64,000 nucleotides of DNA from Hyaloperonospora brassicae. Its lineage: Eukaryota > Oomycota > Peronosporomycetes > Peronosporales > Peronosporaceae. The stretch is taken from NCBI GenBank assembly GCA_947650285.1, contig CANTFL010001484.1, forward strand, positions 1 through 64,000. Direction: 5' to 3'. Of this stretch, positions 40,588 to 50,080 are shown in pieces (the first letter of the stretch is position 1; each line of letters starts with the position of its first letter). The notes beneath the pieces are model-generated. The model had not been told where the DNA came from, did no database searches, and saw nothing but the letters and a program-made list of their open reading frames with translations. The position numbers and the translations under genes were made by a program.

Positions 40588-43500
40588 GAGTCACACTCTA
40601 TAAGGGTGGGCAATCGTGGATGGCGTAGGCCATTCACGTAAAACGGTGTGTGCTGTGTTGAAGCATGCACCGAATTATTGATGGCGAATTCCACCATGGG
40701 TAGGAATTCGCTCCAACTCGGAAACGAGTGGACATATCCTCGAAGGATCTCTTCGAGGACACGGTTCGCACGTTCCGTCTGACCATCTGTTTCTGGATGG
40801 TCAGAAGTGGACATCTTCAATCGTGTTCCGAGAGTACGGAACACGGTTTGCCAAAATTCCGCCGTGAACCGAGGGTCACGGTCGGATACGAGTTCACGGG
40901 GTAACCCGTGGAGTCTAAAGACCGTGTCTAGAAAGACACGAGCACAACCTTGAGCCTTGATTGACTCAGGGACAGCAGCAAGATGGACCATCTTGCTGAA
41001 TCGGTCCACAAACACAAGAATACCATTATTCTTGTGAGCGTCTTCGGGAAACCCGAAGACGAAGTCCATTGAAACGGACTGCCGGCACTCTGTCGGAACA
41101 GGCAGAGGCTGCAATGGCGCACGGGATGAAGGACTAGGCTTCACCCGTTGACATACTTCGCAAGCACGGATGTACTTGCGAACAAACTGATACTGGCGGG
41201 GCCAGTAAAAGTCGCGACTTACCGTGAGGTAAGTCTTTTCTCTACCACGATGGCCGCTTGTTGGGGCATCGTGACACTCATACATGATGCGCAATCGCAA
41301 ATCATGATGAGCGGGTACGACGACACGAGGCGTGTCGTCGGCAACAGCTGTATAGTACAGCAATCCGTTGCGTGTACTATACCGATCCGATGAGGATCGG
41401 TACAGAGCCGGTAAATTCCTCATGGATTTACTGGATGGATTCACCAGATGATCCATCAATCGCAGAAGATCCTTATCTTCCGCGTATGCCTTTCGTACGT
41501 CGTCAAGTAAACTTGACGACGAGACACTGAATGACAGTGTCGCAACAGTGGGCTTGTCCTCACTGTTGGATTGCGCGTCCGGCTCGAAATCGGGCCGGCG
41601 CGAAAGAGCATCCGCGACGACATTGAGTCGTCCCGGTTTATACTCCACGGACAAGTTATACTCCGCGAAGAAAGACAGCCACCTCGCCATTCTTTGCAAG
41701 AGGTGAGGGCTGTTTACGGCCGTGCGTAATGACGCATGGTCCGTGTAGACAACAAACGGTCTATCTCCCAGGAGATAGACGCGAAACTTAGCCAGTGCGT
41801 ATTTCATGGCAAGGAGTTCCTTGTCATGCACTGGGTAATTACGCTCAGCTGCTTGCAGCTGACGCGACTGATAACAGATGACGCGCTCCGCGCCATCTGC
41901 ATCGAACTGCATTAACGCACAGCCGATTGCAAAATCGCTGGCGTCACAGACCACATGAAATGGTCTGTCCTGATCTGCAATCGCCAAGATCGGCGATTGC
42001 ATCAAGCTTTGCTTGATACCCTCTAAGGAACGCTGGCACTCAGCGTTCCATGACCACTTGACATTTTTCTTGAGCAAGCAAGAAAGATGAACAGTCATCT
42101 CGGCGTAGTTGCGCGAGTACTTGTGCAAGTACGCCGCAAGACCAAGGAACTTCCTTAGTCCCTTGACATCGACTGGCACTGGCCAGTCGGTGATCGCCTT
42201 GATCTTTTCGGGATCAGGGCGTACGCCGTGTTTCCCCACGATGCACCCAAGAAGTGGTATTTCGCTAGCCGCGAATATACACTTCTTGAGGTTGGCGTAC
42301 AACTTATGCTTGCGCATAAGTTGAAGAACCTGACGAACGTGAGTTCTGTGAACTTCAACGTCCGTCTTCCCGTCCATAGCCCGGCTATGGACGAACACAT
42401 CGTCGAAGTAACTCGGTGCGAAGTCTCGCACCGGTCTCAACAGATTTGTTACACATCTGTTGAATGTTGCAGGGGCATTACTCAGCCCCTGTGGCATCAC
42501 TAGCCACTCCCACAGCATCCCGCTGGGGGTACTCACTGCCGTGAACGGGACGTCCCGTTCACGCATCAGGATCTGATAGAATCCATCCATCAGATCCATG
42601 GACGAAAAGATGGTACTCTTTGACATACCATCTATGATTACGTCCTTCCTCGGTATCGGCGTCTGAGCCGGTACCGTTGCAGCATTCAACTTGTTGAATG
42701 CGTGCACTATCCGCCACCCTCCTGTGGCTTTTCGCACACAGAAGGTCGGAGAGCTGTGAGGGGATGTTGATTCCCTCACATGGCCCGCTGCTAAGCGATC
42801 GGCAAAGAACTTGTCGATCGCTATCACTTGTTCACGAGGCAGTGGCCACTGCTTCATGACACAGTATTTCGAGCCCGGTTTGAGCTCGATCTCGTGTCGA
42901 GTGCCTTTGTCCTTAGGCAACTCGCAAGGTACGGATTCAGGGAACACATCCCTGAATTCGATCAAATCCTTATACAAAGGATTTGCCTGAAGTGACTCCC
43001 AGGATTGGGACGCGTATCGCTCAATCCGAGTCTTCTCATCGAGGACACTTTCGTCCATCGATGAGCTGCTGAGAACCCGTTCGTTCTCAGCAAATACTGT
43101 TGCCGACCGAATGTCGGTCACATACTCGTCCTCTGTGACGAGTACGCAGATCTGCTTGACTTTGCCACTACGCAGATCACGCAAGAACCGTTTCGGTTCT
43201 AGCGTTGGCAACTGAGTTATCTCCGAAGTCAACTTCGGAGGCACAATCAGATCAAGCGTATAAGCGCCTACGCTTGATCCGTCATTAACCAAGACGTTCA
43301 ACGTCTCGGTTTCTTCCTGGGAACTTGCTTCCACAGGTTGCTGAGGGCCTGATCCCTCAGCAAGCAACTCTTGAGAAACTCCTTCCTCAAGTACGTGGGG
43401 ACTTATTCCCTCGACGTCTTCCGACTGTGGCTGTGCAACCACAGTCAGGAACCGATCCTCTACGGTCGACTCTCCAGTCGACCTAGGATTTTCATGTTGC

Positions 43501-44269
43501 CCCTTGGGGGAAACAGATTTCTTTCTTCTAAGATGCTGCCCGCTAGGCATGCATCCATGTCCCGGTCCACTCGACTTTTTTGAGTGGTGGACCTTCGGCG
43601 CAGCCTGTACTTCTGTACAGCTGCCGGGAGCTTGCTCCACAGTGTAGTGATCAACTACACTGTGACCTTGTGCAGTCGTGCTAACGACCGTACCGCAAGT
43701 GAGGCCATCGCACTCACTCGCAGAACATCCACACGCTTGTGGACGCTCCAAGATGTTCATCAGATGGCCATCTGATGAACAAGCAGCAGGCATCTTCACG
43801 GATCGATGCTGCCAGCTCACCCTTGGCTCGTACTTTCTGAGCCAAGGTAATCCCAGGATGACATCAAATTTGTCATCCAGATCTAGTACGATGAAATCAT
43901 CATCGTACTGCTCGCCCTCTAACGTGTAGTGGATTCCTACTACACGTTTCTCAACGGTTATCGATGCGCCTGTTGCAAGGCGCACCGTCATCCTTGTGAG
44001 GGGAATGTCGCGCTCAACGAACTTGAGCCTACGACCCTCTAGTGACTGGCGACGAACAAAGTTGTTCGACGCCCCACAGTCTACTAGGGCACGAAGCGAC
44101 AAGTCATTTGTCGCTTCCAACTTCAAGGTGATGAGCGAAACGTCATCACCAGGTGCAGAGACACACAATGATTGTGTATCTGGAGCAACTTTCGTCAAGA
44201 GATTTGCAAATTCTCTTGAGGTTGCTGGATCAGTAGGGCGCTCCGCCCCTACTGACCCCGACCATTTTT
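40335..44269 (-). CDS. pol: Element 1 pol: protease, reverse transcriptase, RNase H, integrase core
   Basis: The frame has no own ATG start; it is open from the slippery site at the end of gag, as expected for a frameshift-made Gag-Pol. In order it shows the aspartic protease (LVDCGASNNF, an unusual DCGA in place of DSGA or DTGA), the reverse transcriptase (LMDGFYQILM, MPQGLSNAPATFN, and YFDD where YVDD or YLDD is usual) and RNase H (VVCDASDFAIGCALM, VHDKELLAMKYAL, YTDHASL). The integrase follows, with an HHCC zinc finger (HRGREKTYL ... CEVCQRVKP) and the catalytic core (MDFVFGFPE, VSDRDPRF, and the Glu in TERANRVLEE). The frame then runs out of sense after about 40,580, where pol shifts frame. 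All catalytic residues up to that point are present. Confidence 0.95.
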
Positions 44270-45403
44270 TGATGGCCCGTCTCGCTGTTGCGGCTTCGCA
44301 ACAGCGCTGGACCCACGCCCATTGCCCTTTCTGGCGAATGGTCGTCCATTTCGCTCAGTACTGTTTGGTACTGGGCGCGGAGCACTACACTCGTATGCGT
44401 AGTGCCCTAACTTCTGACAGCGATTGCACCTCTGCAATCGCTTGTTGCTTGTAGAGCGAGGTCTCTCGCTCTCAACATAACAGAGGTCCATTGGTTCTGG
44501 ACCTCCGATCTCTTGTCGTCTCGGTGGACGGTAAGAGTTTGAGCTAGCATGAGCCTGTCTCATGCTAAAGTCTTCCTGTTCCGCGGCTGATATCGCTTCT
44601 TCAAGCGTATTCAGCTCAAGGCGGAACAGGTGGCTCCTGACGGGCCCTTCTGCGAGCCCTTGCATGAACACCGTAATTAACGTATGTTCATGAACTGGGT
44701 TAGCAGTTATACTACTCGCAAGGAGTCGTATATGTTGTGCGTAATCGTGCACATCACGCTTACCCTGCTTGAGTTTCAGGAGCTCTGAACGAGCCCTGAA
44801 CTCAGCACGTGGTGGCTCAAACATTTGTCTGAGCCGGGACTTGAAGTCATCTAGCGACCTAAACACGTTTGGGTCGCTACTCTCGAGTCCCAGGGACCAA
44901 GTTTTGGCACGCCCTGCCAAGTGGGTCTGAGCAAATGTGAGTTTCATTTGCTCATCTTCGACGCGACGAGCCCTTAGGGCTCTGTCGAGTTCGACAAACC
45001 ATAGTAACAGGGAGTCCTCTGGGACTCCACTGTACTTGGAGATGTCGACTTTCATCACTTCGGGACGACGCGCATGCGCCGTCCCGCCCACAGCAGCATG
45101 GAATTGCTGCTGTCTCAACAGCTCCGTCTGTTGAGCACCGAGTTCTCTCAACTGCTCGGCCTGTTGAGAGCCTTGCTGGTGAAGCAAGGCTACTTTCTCC
45201 CTCTCGAGAGCAAGTTCATTGTGAATGAACTTGGCGATAGCAGCATGTTGTTGGTCTCTGTCTAGAGACTCCAACATGGTGCTGACGACGAGTTCGCCTA
45301 CGGTAGAACTCATTCGCTCTACCGCACCCCATTCGATGTCACTCAAATGGGTAAACCCTTCACGCGTGGCGTGAAAGGTGTCTTCTTCATCCAACATGTT
45401 CAT
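44249..45403 (-). CDS. gag: Element 1 gag
   Basis: An ATG-started 384-codon frame begins 44 bp inside the 5' LTR edge. A Gln/Leu-rich helical region (about 60-110) precedes the Ty3 retrotransposon gag core at about 130-270 (LLLWFVELDRALRARRVEDE, MKLTFAQTHLAGRAKTWSL, SRLRQMFEPP). One zinc knuckle follows, CNRCQKLGHYAYEC (C-x2-C-x4-H-x4-C), with basic flanks. It ends in GRGQ just after the slippery site. Gag would form the particle and package RNA. Confidence 0.95.
   Translation of the reverse strand: MNMLDEEDTFHATREGFTHLSDIEWGAVERMSSTVGELVVSTMLESLDRDQQHAAIAKFIHNELALEREKVALLHQQGSQQAEQLRELGAQQTELLRQQQFHAAVGGTAHARRPEVMKVDISKYSGVPEDSLLLWFVELDRALRARRVEDEQMKLTFAQTHLAGRAKTWSLGLESSDPNVFRSLDDFKSRLRQMFEPPRAEFRARSELLKLKQGKRDVHDYAQHIRLLASSITANPVHEHTLITVFMQGLAEGPVRSHLFRLELNTLEEAISAAEQEDFSMRQAHASSNSYRPPRRQEIGGPEPMDLCYVESERPRSTSNKRLQRCNRCQKLGHYAYECSAPRPVPNSTERNGRPFARKGNGRGSSAVAKPQQRDGPSKNGRGQ
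44264..44270 (-). promoter_or_regulatory. Minus-one ribosomal frameshift site at the gag/pol junction
   Basis: Read on the minus strand in the gag frame, A-AAA-AAT is a canonical X-XXY-YYZ slippery heptamer four codons before the gag TAG stop. The pol frame is the minus-one frame and is open from exactly this point. A hairpin with a 6-bp stem (GTAGGG/CCCTAC) starts about 11 bases downstream. Together these are the standard parts of programmed minus-one frameshifting. Confidence 0.85.
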
Positions 45404-45432
45404 GTTGGATGATGTGGTCCTTGGAAGGACTA

Positions 45433-45445
45433 CAAAGTGCTACCA
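45433..45445 (-). other. Element 1 primer-binding site
   Basis: On the minus strand, two bases after the 5' LTR, TGGTAGCACTTTG begins with TGG, the complement of a tRNA CCA end. The TGGTAGC start fits an initiator-methionine tRNA as used by many Ty3 and Ty1 elements. The exact tRNA is inferred. Confidence 0.7.
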
Positions 45446-45447
45446 GG

Positions 45448-45835
45448 TGTAACGGGGCACACCCTTGCGTAACTTAACGCAAGGGATTTGGGTGCCCCGA
45501 CAGACGTACACGTGGCGAGCGAGGAAGCGTAGGTAGGGTAAAAGTAGAACTGTTATATTAATAAATTAAGTCTTTAAACTACTGTCTCTTCGTTTGACTT
45601 AATTCAATTATACTAATATAACTGCATGTATGGTGACGTCTCGTCACCACTCATTGCGCGCGTCTTGCGGCGATTGGTGGGTTGATATCATCACGATATC
45701 AACCAATGAACAGACCCTTTGGTCGACCCTTCAATATCACCACTTTGGTGATATTGTTTAAAGAATATCCATCTTATATTCTTTATTGTCACTTTCCTTA
45801 AGTGACAATATCATGTAACGGGCTGCCCCGTTACA
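45448..45835 (-). repeat. Element 1 right LTR (5' LTR of the coding strand)
   Basis: 388 bp, the same as the left LTR apart from seven substitutions, four of them clustered in the AT-rich part around 45,600. Transcription of gag-pol would start here on the minus strand. Confidence 0.97.
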
Positions 45836-46089
45836 ATTATCGCCGCCCCTTGTAGCTACTGCATCATCAGTGCACGCTGTGGTTCGATGGTGCAGTTTGC
45901 AGAACCGTCTGCTCTGGTGAGAAAGTGAGGTATATTTAGGTACGTGGACGACCTACTATATCCCGTCACCCGGCAACAAGGTTACCGGGGTGACTGCTAC
46001 TTTATATACTAGGTAGGGCCAGGTCTCGTACAAAAGAACGCATGCGCGTAGCCTCCTGTCGCGAGATGATCGGGTTCCTCGGTTCCAGT
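45836..46089 (-). pseudogene. 5' side of the interrupted host-type gene
   Basis: The minus-strand frame that reaches the left pseudogene exon (hydrophobic IVFFVASEVAVRWMYHF) continues, once Element 1 and one copy of its ATTAT duplication are set aside, into this segment in the same frame. Here it reads ANCTIEPQRALMMQ, then one TAG stop (or an intron acceptor ending in TAG), then LQGAA. Farther upstream the frame is closed by stops before the solo LTR at 46,095. It supports insertion of Element 1 into an exon. Confidence 0.5.
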
Positions 46090-46094
46090 ACGGG

Positions 46095-46486
46095 TGTGAC
46101 GGGGCAGCCCGTTACATGGAATTGTCACTTTAAAGAAACAATGACAATAAAGAATGTTAAGTTGAATATTATTTGAACAATATCACCGATAGTGGTGAAT
46201 TGGTGAAGCGACCAAAGGGTCTGCTCATTAGTTAATATCTTGACGATATCAACCCACCAATCGCCGCAGGACGCGCGCAATGAGTGGTGACGAGACGTCA
46301 CCATACACTCAGTTAGATTAACATAATTAAGTCAGGTTAAACTTAAAGACAGTAACAAAAGACTTAATTATATTAATACAACAGTTTACTTTTCCCTTAT
46401 CTACGCTTCCTCGTTTGCCTCGTGTACGTCTGTCGGGCGCACCAAAACCCTTGCGTAAAGTTCACGCAAGGGTGTGCCCCGTTGCA
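46095..46486 (+). mobile_element. Solo LTR, Element 1 family, with 5-bp target duplication
   Basis: 392 bp from TGTGACGGGGCAGCCCG to GTGCCCCGTTGCA, opposite in orientation to Element 1. Flanked by ACGGG at 46,090-46,094 and 46,487-46,491. It is diverged from the Element 1 LTRs by many substitutions but keeps most hairpin arms. It lies between the host-gene fragment and the LINE, 260 bp from Element 1. Confidence 0.92.
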
Positions 46487-46574
46487 ACGGGGCCCTGTAT
46501 GACATATTGGTCGGCTCGAGAGGTCTCCAACGAATGGTTGACATCAGAATCATGGAAGGTCGTAGCCTCCTGGA

Positions 46575-48588
46575 CTAGATCGGTGTTAGAAGAAGCGTGC
46601 GATTGAACCGAAGCCCCTGTGTCCATAGCGATATTCGCCAGTCTGCAGGGTCGTCCAAGTCAGTGCCTCTCCAAGGTGGGTCAAACCCATGGCAAAGTCG
46701 GCTCCTTTTGAATGTATAAGCCGTACCCCGTCGATTGCGCAGCCACGACATACCCTGGAGCGTGGTGTGGACAAGCCACCGTTGATTAAATCGCCCCGAC
46801 GCCGCAACTTCAGCACGCATCCCGGCTCTCAGGCGATCATCAAGCACCCGCCGGACATCAATTTTGACACTACCGTCGTCATTATAGACGACTGCAGCTC
46901 TCGATGTACCCGATAAGGCACGTCTACAAACCTTCCTGATCGCACCTTGGCGAGAGTGTCGAGCCGCGAAAATTATAATAATGTCGGACACGATTTTCCA
47001 TAGAGGCGCTCAATATCGGGGATGCTTGTCTTCCGTCCAACAAGGCGTGATAAAAGCCGGACCTGACCCGCTCGATACCCACAAATAGACAATAAGTAGT
47101 AAGTCCCTCGAAGAAAGAGTAGATGTCCATTGTCCAACTGCCGTAGCTGCCATAGCCATCAATTCCGTCCGAATACAAGGAACCGCTAGACCCCCCTGCC
47201 GGATCGGTAAGGAAGCTATCTCGGAAGGGACCCTCGACCGGTACCGCTTGCCATCACGGACGCCCCAGACAAAGCCAATAATTAAGATGTGCAGCCTGGT
47301 AACCACGGCGGGAGGAGACCAACAGTGCCGTGCTAAAAATATGATTCTGGAAACAGCGATATCACTGGCGAGCTGCACCCGCTGTTCCACCGTGTGAGTC
47401 TTCTCTCGTGCTAGACAAATTAAAGATTTATAAATTTATTTATAAGGTAAGGGATTGGATGCGCTGGTTCGAGTTATCGGACACCGCAACATGTTGTCTC
47501 ACCAGAACACCAAGATATTGGCAAGATTCGCCGGGGGCCAGCAGAGTGAGACCACAGGTGTTTACAGGTTGCGCTGATCCGCGCGGGTCCAGCTCGATGA
47601 CTATTGATTTTGACCGGTTTGTTCAAAGACCGGACACATGGGCGAAATCATCGAGAATAGCGATAACCAAAAAAATTTGCAGACCGACCGCGAAGGTAGA
47701 CATCAGTATCATCGGCATATCCCGAGACTTTCAGCTTAGTTGTACGCCCTCCAGATGTGATAGGTACACCTTGAATGTCCTCCAGCGCTTGAAGCACCCG
47801 ATAGACGCTTTCGAGGGCGAGAATAAAGAGATGTGGCGCAAGGGGACACTCTTGCCGTATTCCGCAAGTAACGGCACGTCGAATCGAGAAAATCCATTGA
47901 CGAGAAACGGTACGTGGTGTCGCGGTGTAATTTGTGCCACGACGGATACAAAGTGGGGCAAAATCCCAAGCCATGTCAGCGCCGAAAGTAAATATGGACG
48001 TAACAACGTGTCGTACGCCTTTGTAGAATCGAGAAGCAGAACAATTGCTCTATGCAGATCGCTGTACGAGTTTACAGCTTTGCGTACCGTCACGAAAATG
48101 TCAAGAGCTGAATGGATCGATAGCTTCGGAACAAAACCAACTTGAGTCAGCAACACACGATGCGACAGCAATGACCGCACCCAAAAAGAAAGGATCTTGG
48201 TAAATAACTTGTAGTCGCTGTTTAGTAGAGAGATCGGGAGATGATTAAGTGGAAAAGCAGAGGCTGGAAGTTTCTTGAAATTCTGAATATTCGCTTCATC
48301 AAACGTCGCCGGGCTTACGTGCAGCAAGCTGCACGTAAGCCATCTGGTGTAGAATGTCGCGAGAATAGGGAAGAGCGTGTTCGCGTAACCGCGGCAGAAG
48401 GTTTTGTTGATTTCATCCGGTCCAGCGGCTTTACCACGTTTGATCCTCTTCAAAGCCGCACTCACATCGTCGGGAGAAATTTCCGATGTCACAGCAGAGT
48501 TATTAACCCGCTCCGGAGGGGTGGCCCGGGAAAGGAACGCGGCGGTATTTTCAGGACAGGCGAAGGAATGAGTCTGATACGCTTCCAA
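46575..48588 (-). pseudogene. LINE reverse transcriptase and C-terminal region
   Basis: The frame 48,588-47,731 contains LKRIKRGKAAGPDEINKTF, the classic LINE start of the reverse transcriptase (K-x-x-x-GPDG/E), then LISLLNSDYKLFTKIL-type and VLLLDSTKAYDTLLRPYLL, the first catalytic aspartate block (D-x-x-K-AYD). The catalytic YADD block follows in another frame at about 47,700 (VSGYADDTDVYL). Downstream pieces (47,390-46,575) give the thumb and tail (FVWGVRDGKRYRSRVPSEI, RQGGLAVP). Frame changes at about 47,730 and others make it non-functional. Confidence 0.85.
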
Positions 48589-48779
48589 CCGTCTTTAATT
48601 TAATCAGTCAATTCCTGAGACCGATTCGGCCTGGATGTCGCTTTCCCTTTCAGAGACACGATTGTGTTGTATTTAAACTTAGTCAAAACTCGCCGGGAGG
48701 TCTCTTCAGGCGTGTACGTGTACGTGTACTGAACGAAAAGGCGTTCTTTTTTGGACCGTTGCCATAAGCGGCGACACTT

Positions 48780-50060
48780 TGCCATTAATTCGACAATTTT
48801 TGTCGAATTAATGGGTGTGCTAGGCTGGTCCCAGCTTTCATGATCGTCCTAAGGTGGGATATCAGGGGCAAGCGCCACCAAGAGAGCAGTATCCAATCGG
48901 ACATAGAGACGATGCAGCATCTGACGATAGATTACTGTCAGGCTTTACCGCGCGGATTTGGTTGTCCCTAAAGAACATTACGAAGTCTTATCTTCCAGTC
49001 GTCCCACGAGTCGGCCACGATCCGTGCTGTGGTGTGGTCCGACATCGGAACAGAAAAAATTGCGTCAGCTCGAAGCTAGACCAGCGCAGTGGCCGCATAA
49101 TGGCTTTGTTCGCGGCTGAATGTGCACAACCTGGAACAGTATACACGCGCCTCCTCTTTCGGACACGGACCACATGACGGGACACGCCGATATTGATGAT
49201 GATGCCATTGTGGTCGACAGCAGGACCAGGTACCGACATAGCAACGTCTTAAATCCAATCGGCATGTTGAGAAATCACATACCACCTATTTAGTCGCAAA
49301 CTTGCCAAACCGCCGCCCGGCAGAGTGTAGAAATAAGTGTGAGCCACCGCTAGAAATGCCGGTACAGCCCCCTATTCTTCGGCGATCTTCATGTCACCAT
49401 CAAGAACATCACTGAGCTGCGCTCGACCGAGAAGCTATCGGGACGCCAAGGAATCGTGGCTTCCGGGTGGCGATATAATGGAACGGTCGAGTCGTGGATC
49501 CAAATTACTGTTGAAGTCCCCATCGATTAACATGGGTCAGTCATATTCCTGTAGAATAAGTGGAAGTCTCTCGAACAGCGACTATCGCTTAGTATTGACA
49601 CTTGGTGCATACACGTTGACAACAAGAACTGTTTCTTCAAGGAGAGTAAGCTGAATAGCCATCTAGTGCGGCATCCAATGCGCCTCAGACCACGCCACCT
49701 TTTTTCATGACCGACTAGTAAAGGTTCAATAACATCGCCACTCCACCTTTAGAGCGCTCTGACTCGGTCCACAAACGAGCGTCCACGCTTGCGCACAATA
49801 CCATAGGAGGAGGTATAAAGCTTTTCCATAGTAAACGACTCCTAATAGTGACTCGCGTTACCTGTAGAAGAACCAAATCGATTGTTCCATCAAATTTGCT
49901 CTGTCTAAACTGACTAAACCATGATGAGTAGTGTTCCGGATGCTTGGATAGTCCGCAATATTTTGCTAATGAAGACTGATGGTGATGTCGAGCGGCTGAC
50001 GGGACGCCGTTAACAAAAGTATACGACTACGTTGGAGAATGCTCAGAGGCGGCGCAACCC
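48780..50060 (-). pseudogene. LINE endonuclease region
   Basis: At about 49,660-49,470 the minus strand reads VLVVNVYAPSVNTKR, then LMGDFNSNLDPRLDRSII with a stop between, the diagnostic (V/I)-N-x-YAP and GDFN-x-x-x-x-x-x-DR motifs of AP-type LINE endonucleases. Other catalytic blocks are blurred by stops. It lies just upstream of the reverse transcriptase, as in L1-like elements. Confidence 0.65.
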
Positions 50061-50080
50061 CTAGCTCATCCGAGATGCCC

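Larger units (their letters stand above)
37860..45835 (-). mobile_element. Element 1: complete Ty3/gypsy (chromovirus-type) LTR retrotransposon
   Basis: Two 388-bp LTRs (about 98 percent identical, seven differences counted) bound 7.2 kb. The element is flanked by the 5-bp duplication ATTAT at 37,855-37,859 and 45,836-45,840. On the minus strand the order is LTR, primer-binding site, gag with a CCHC knuckle, protease, reverse transcriptase, RNase H, integrase, chromodomain, polypurine tract, LTR. A long ORF on the plus strand occupies the 3' third. One frameshift near the integrase C-terminus is the only clear lesion, so the copy is young. Throughout, the sequence is a series of short inverted repeats. 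Confidence 0.97.
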
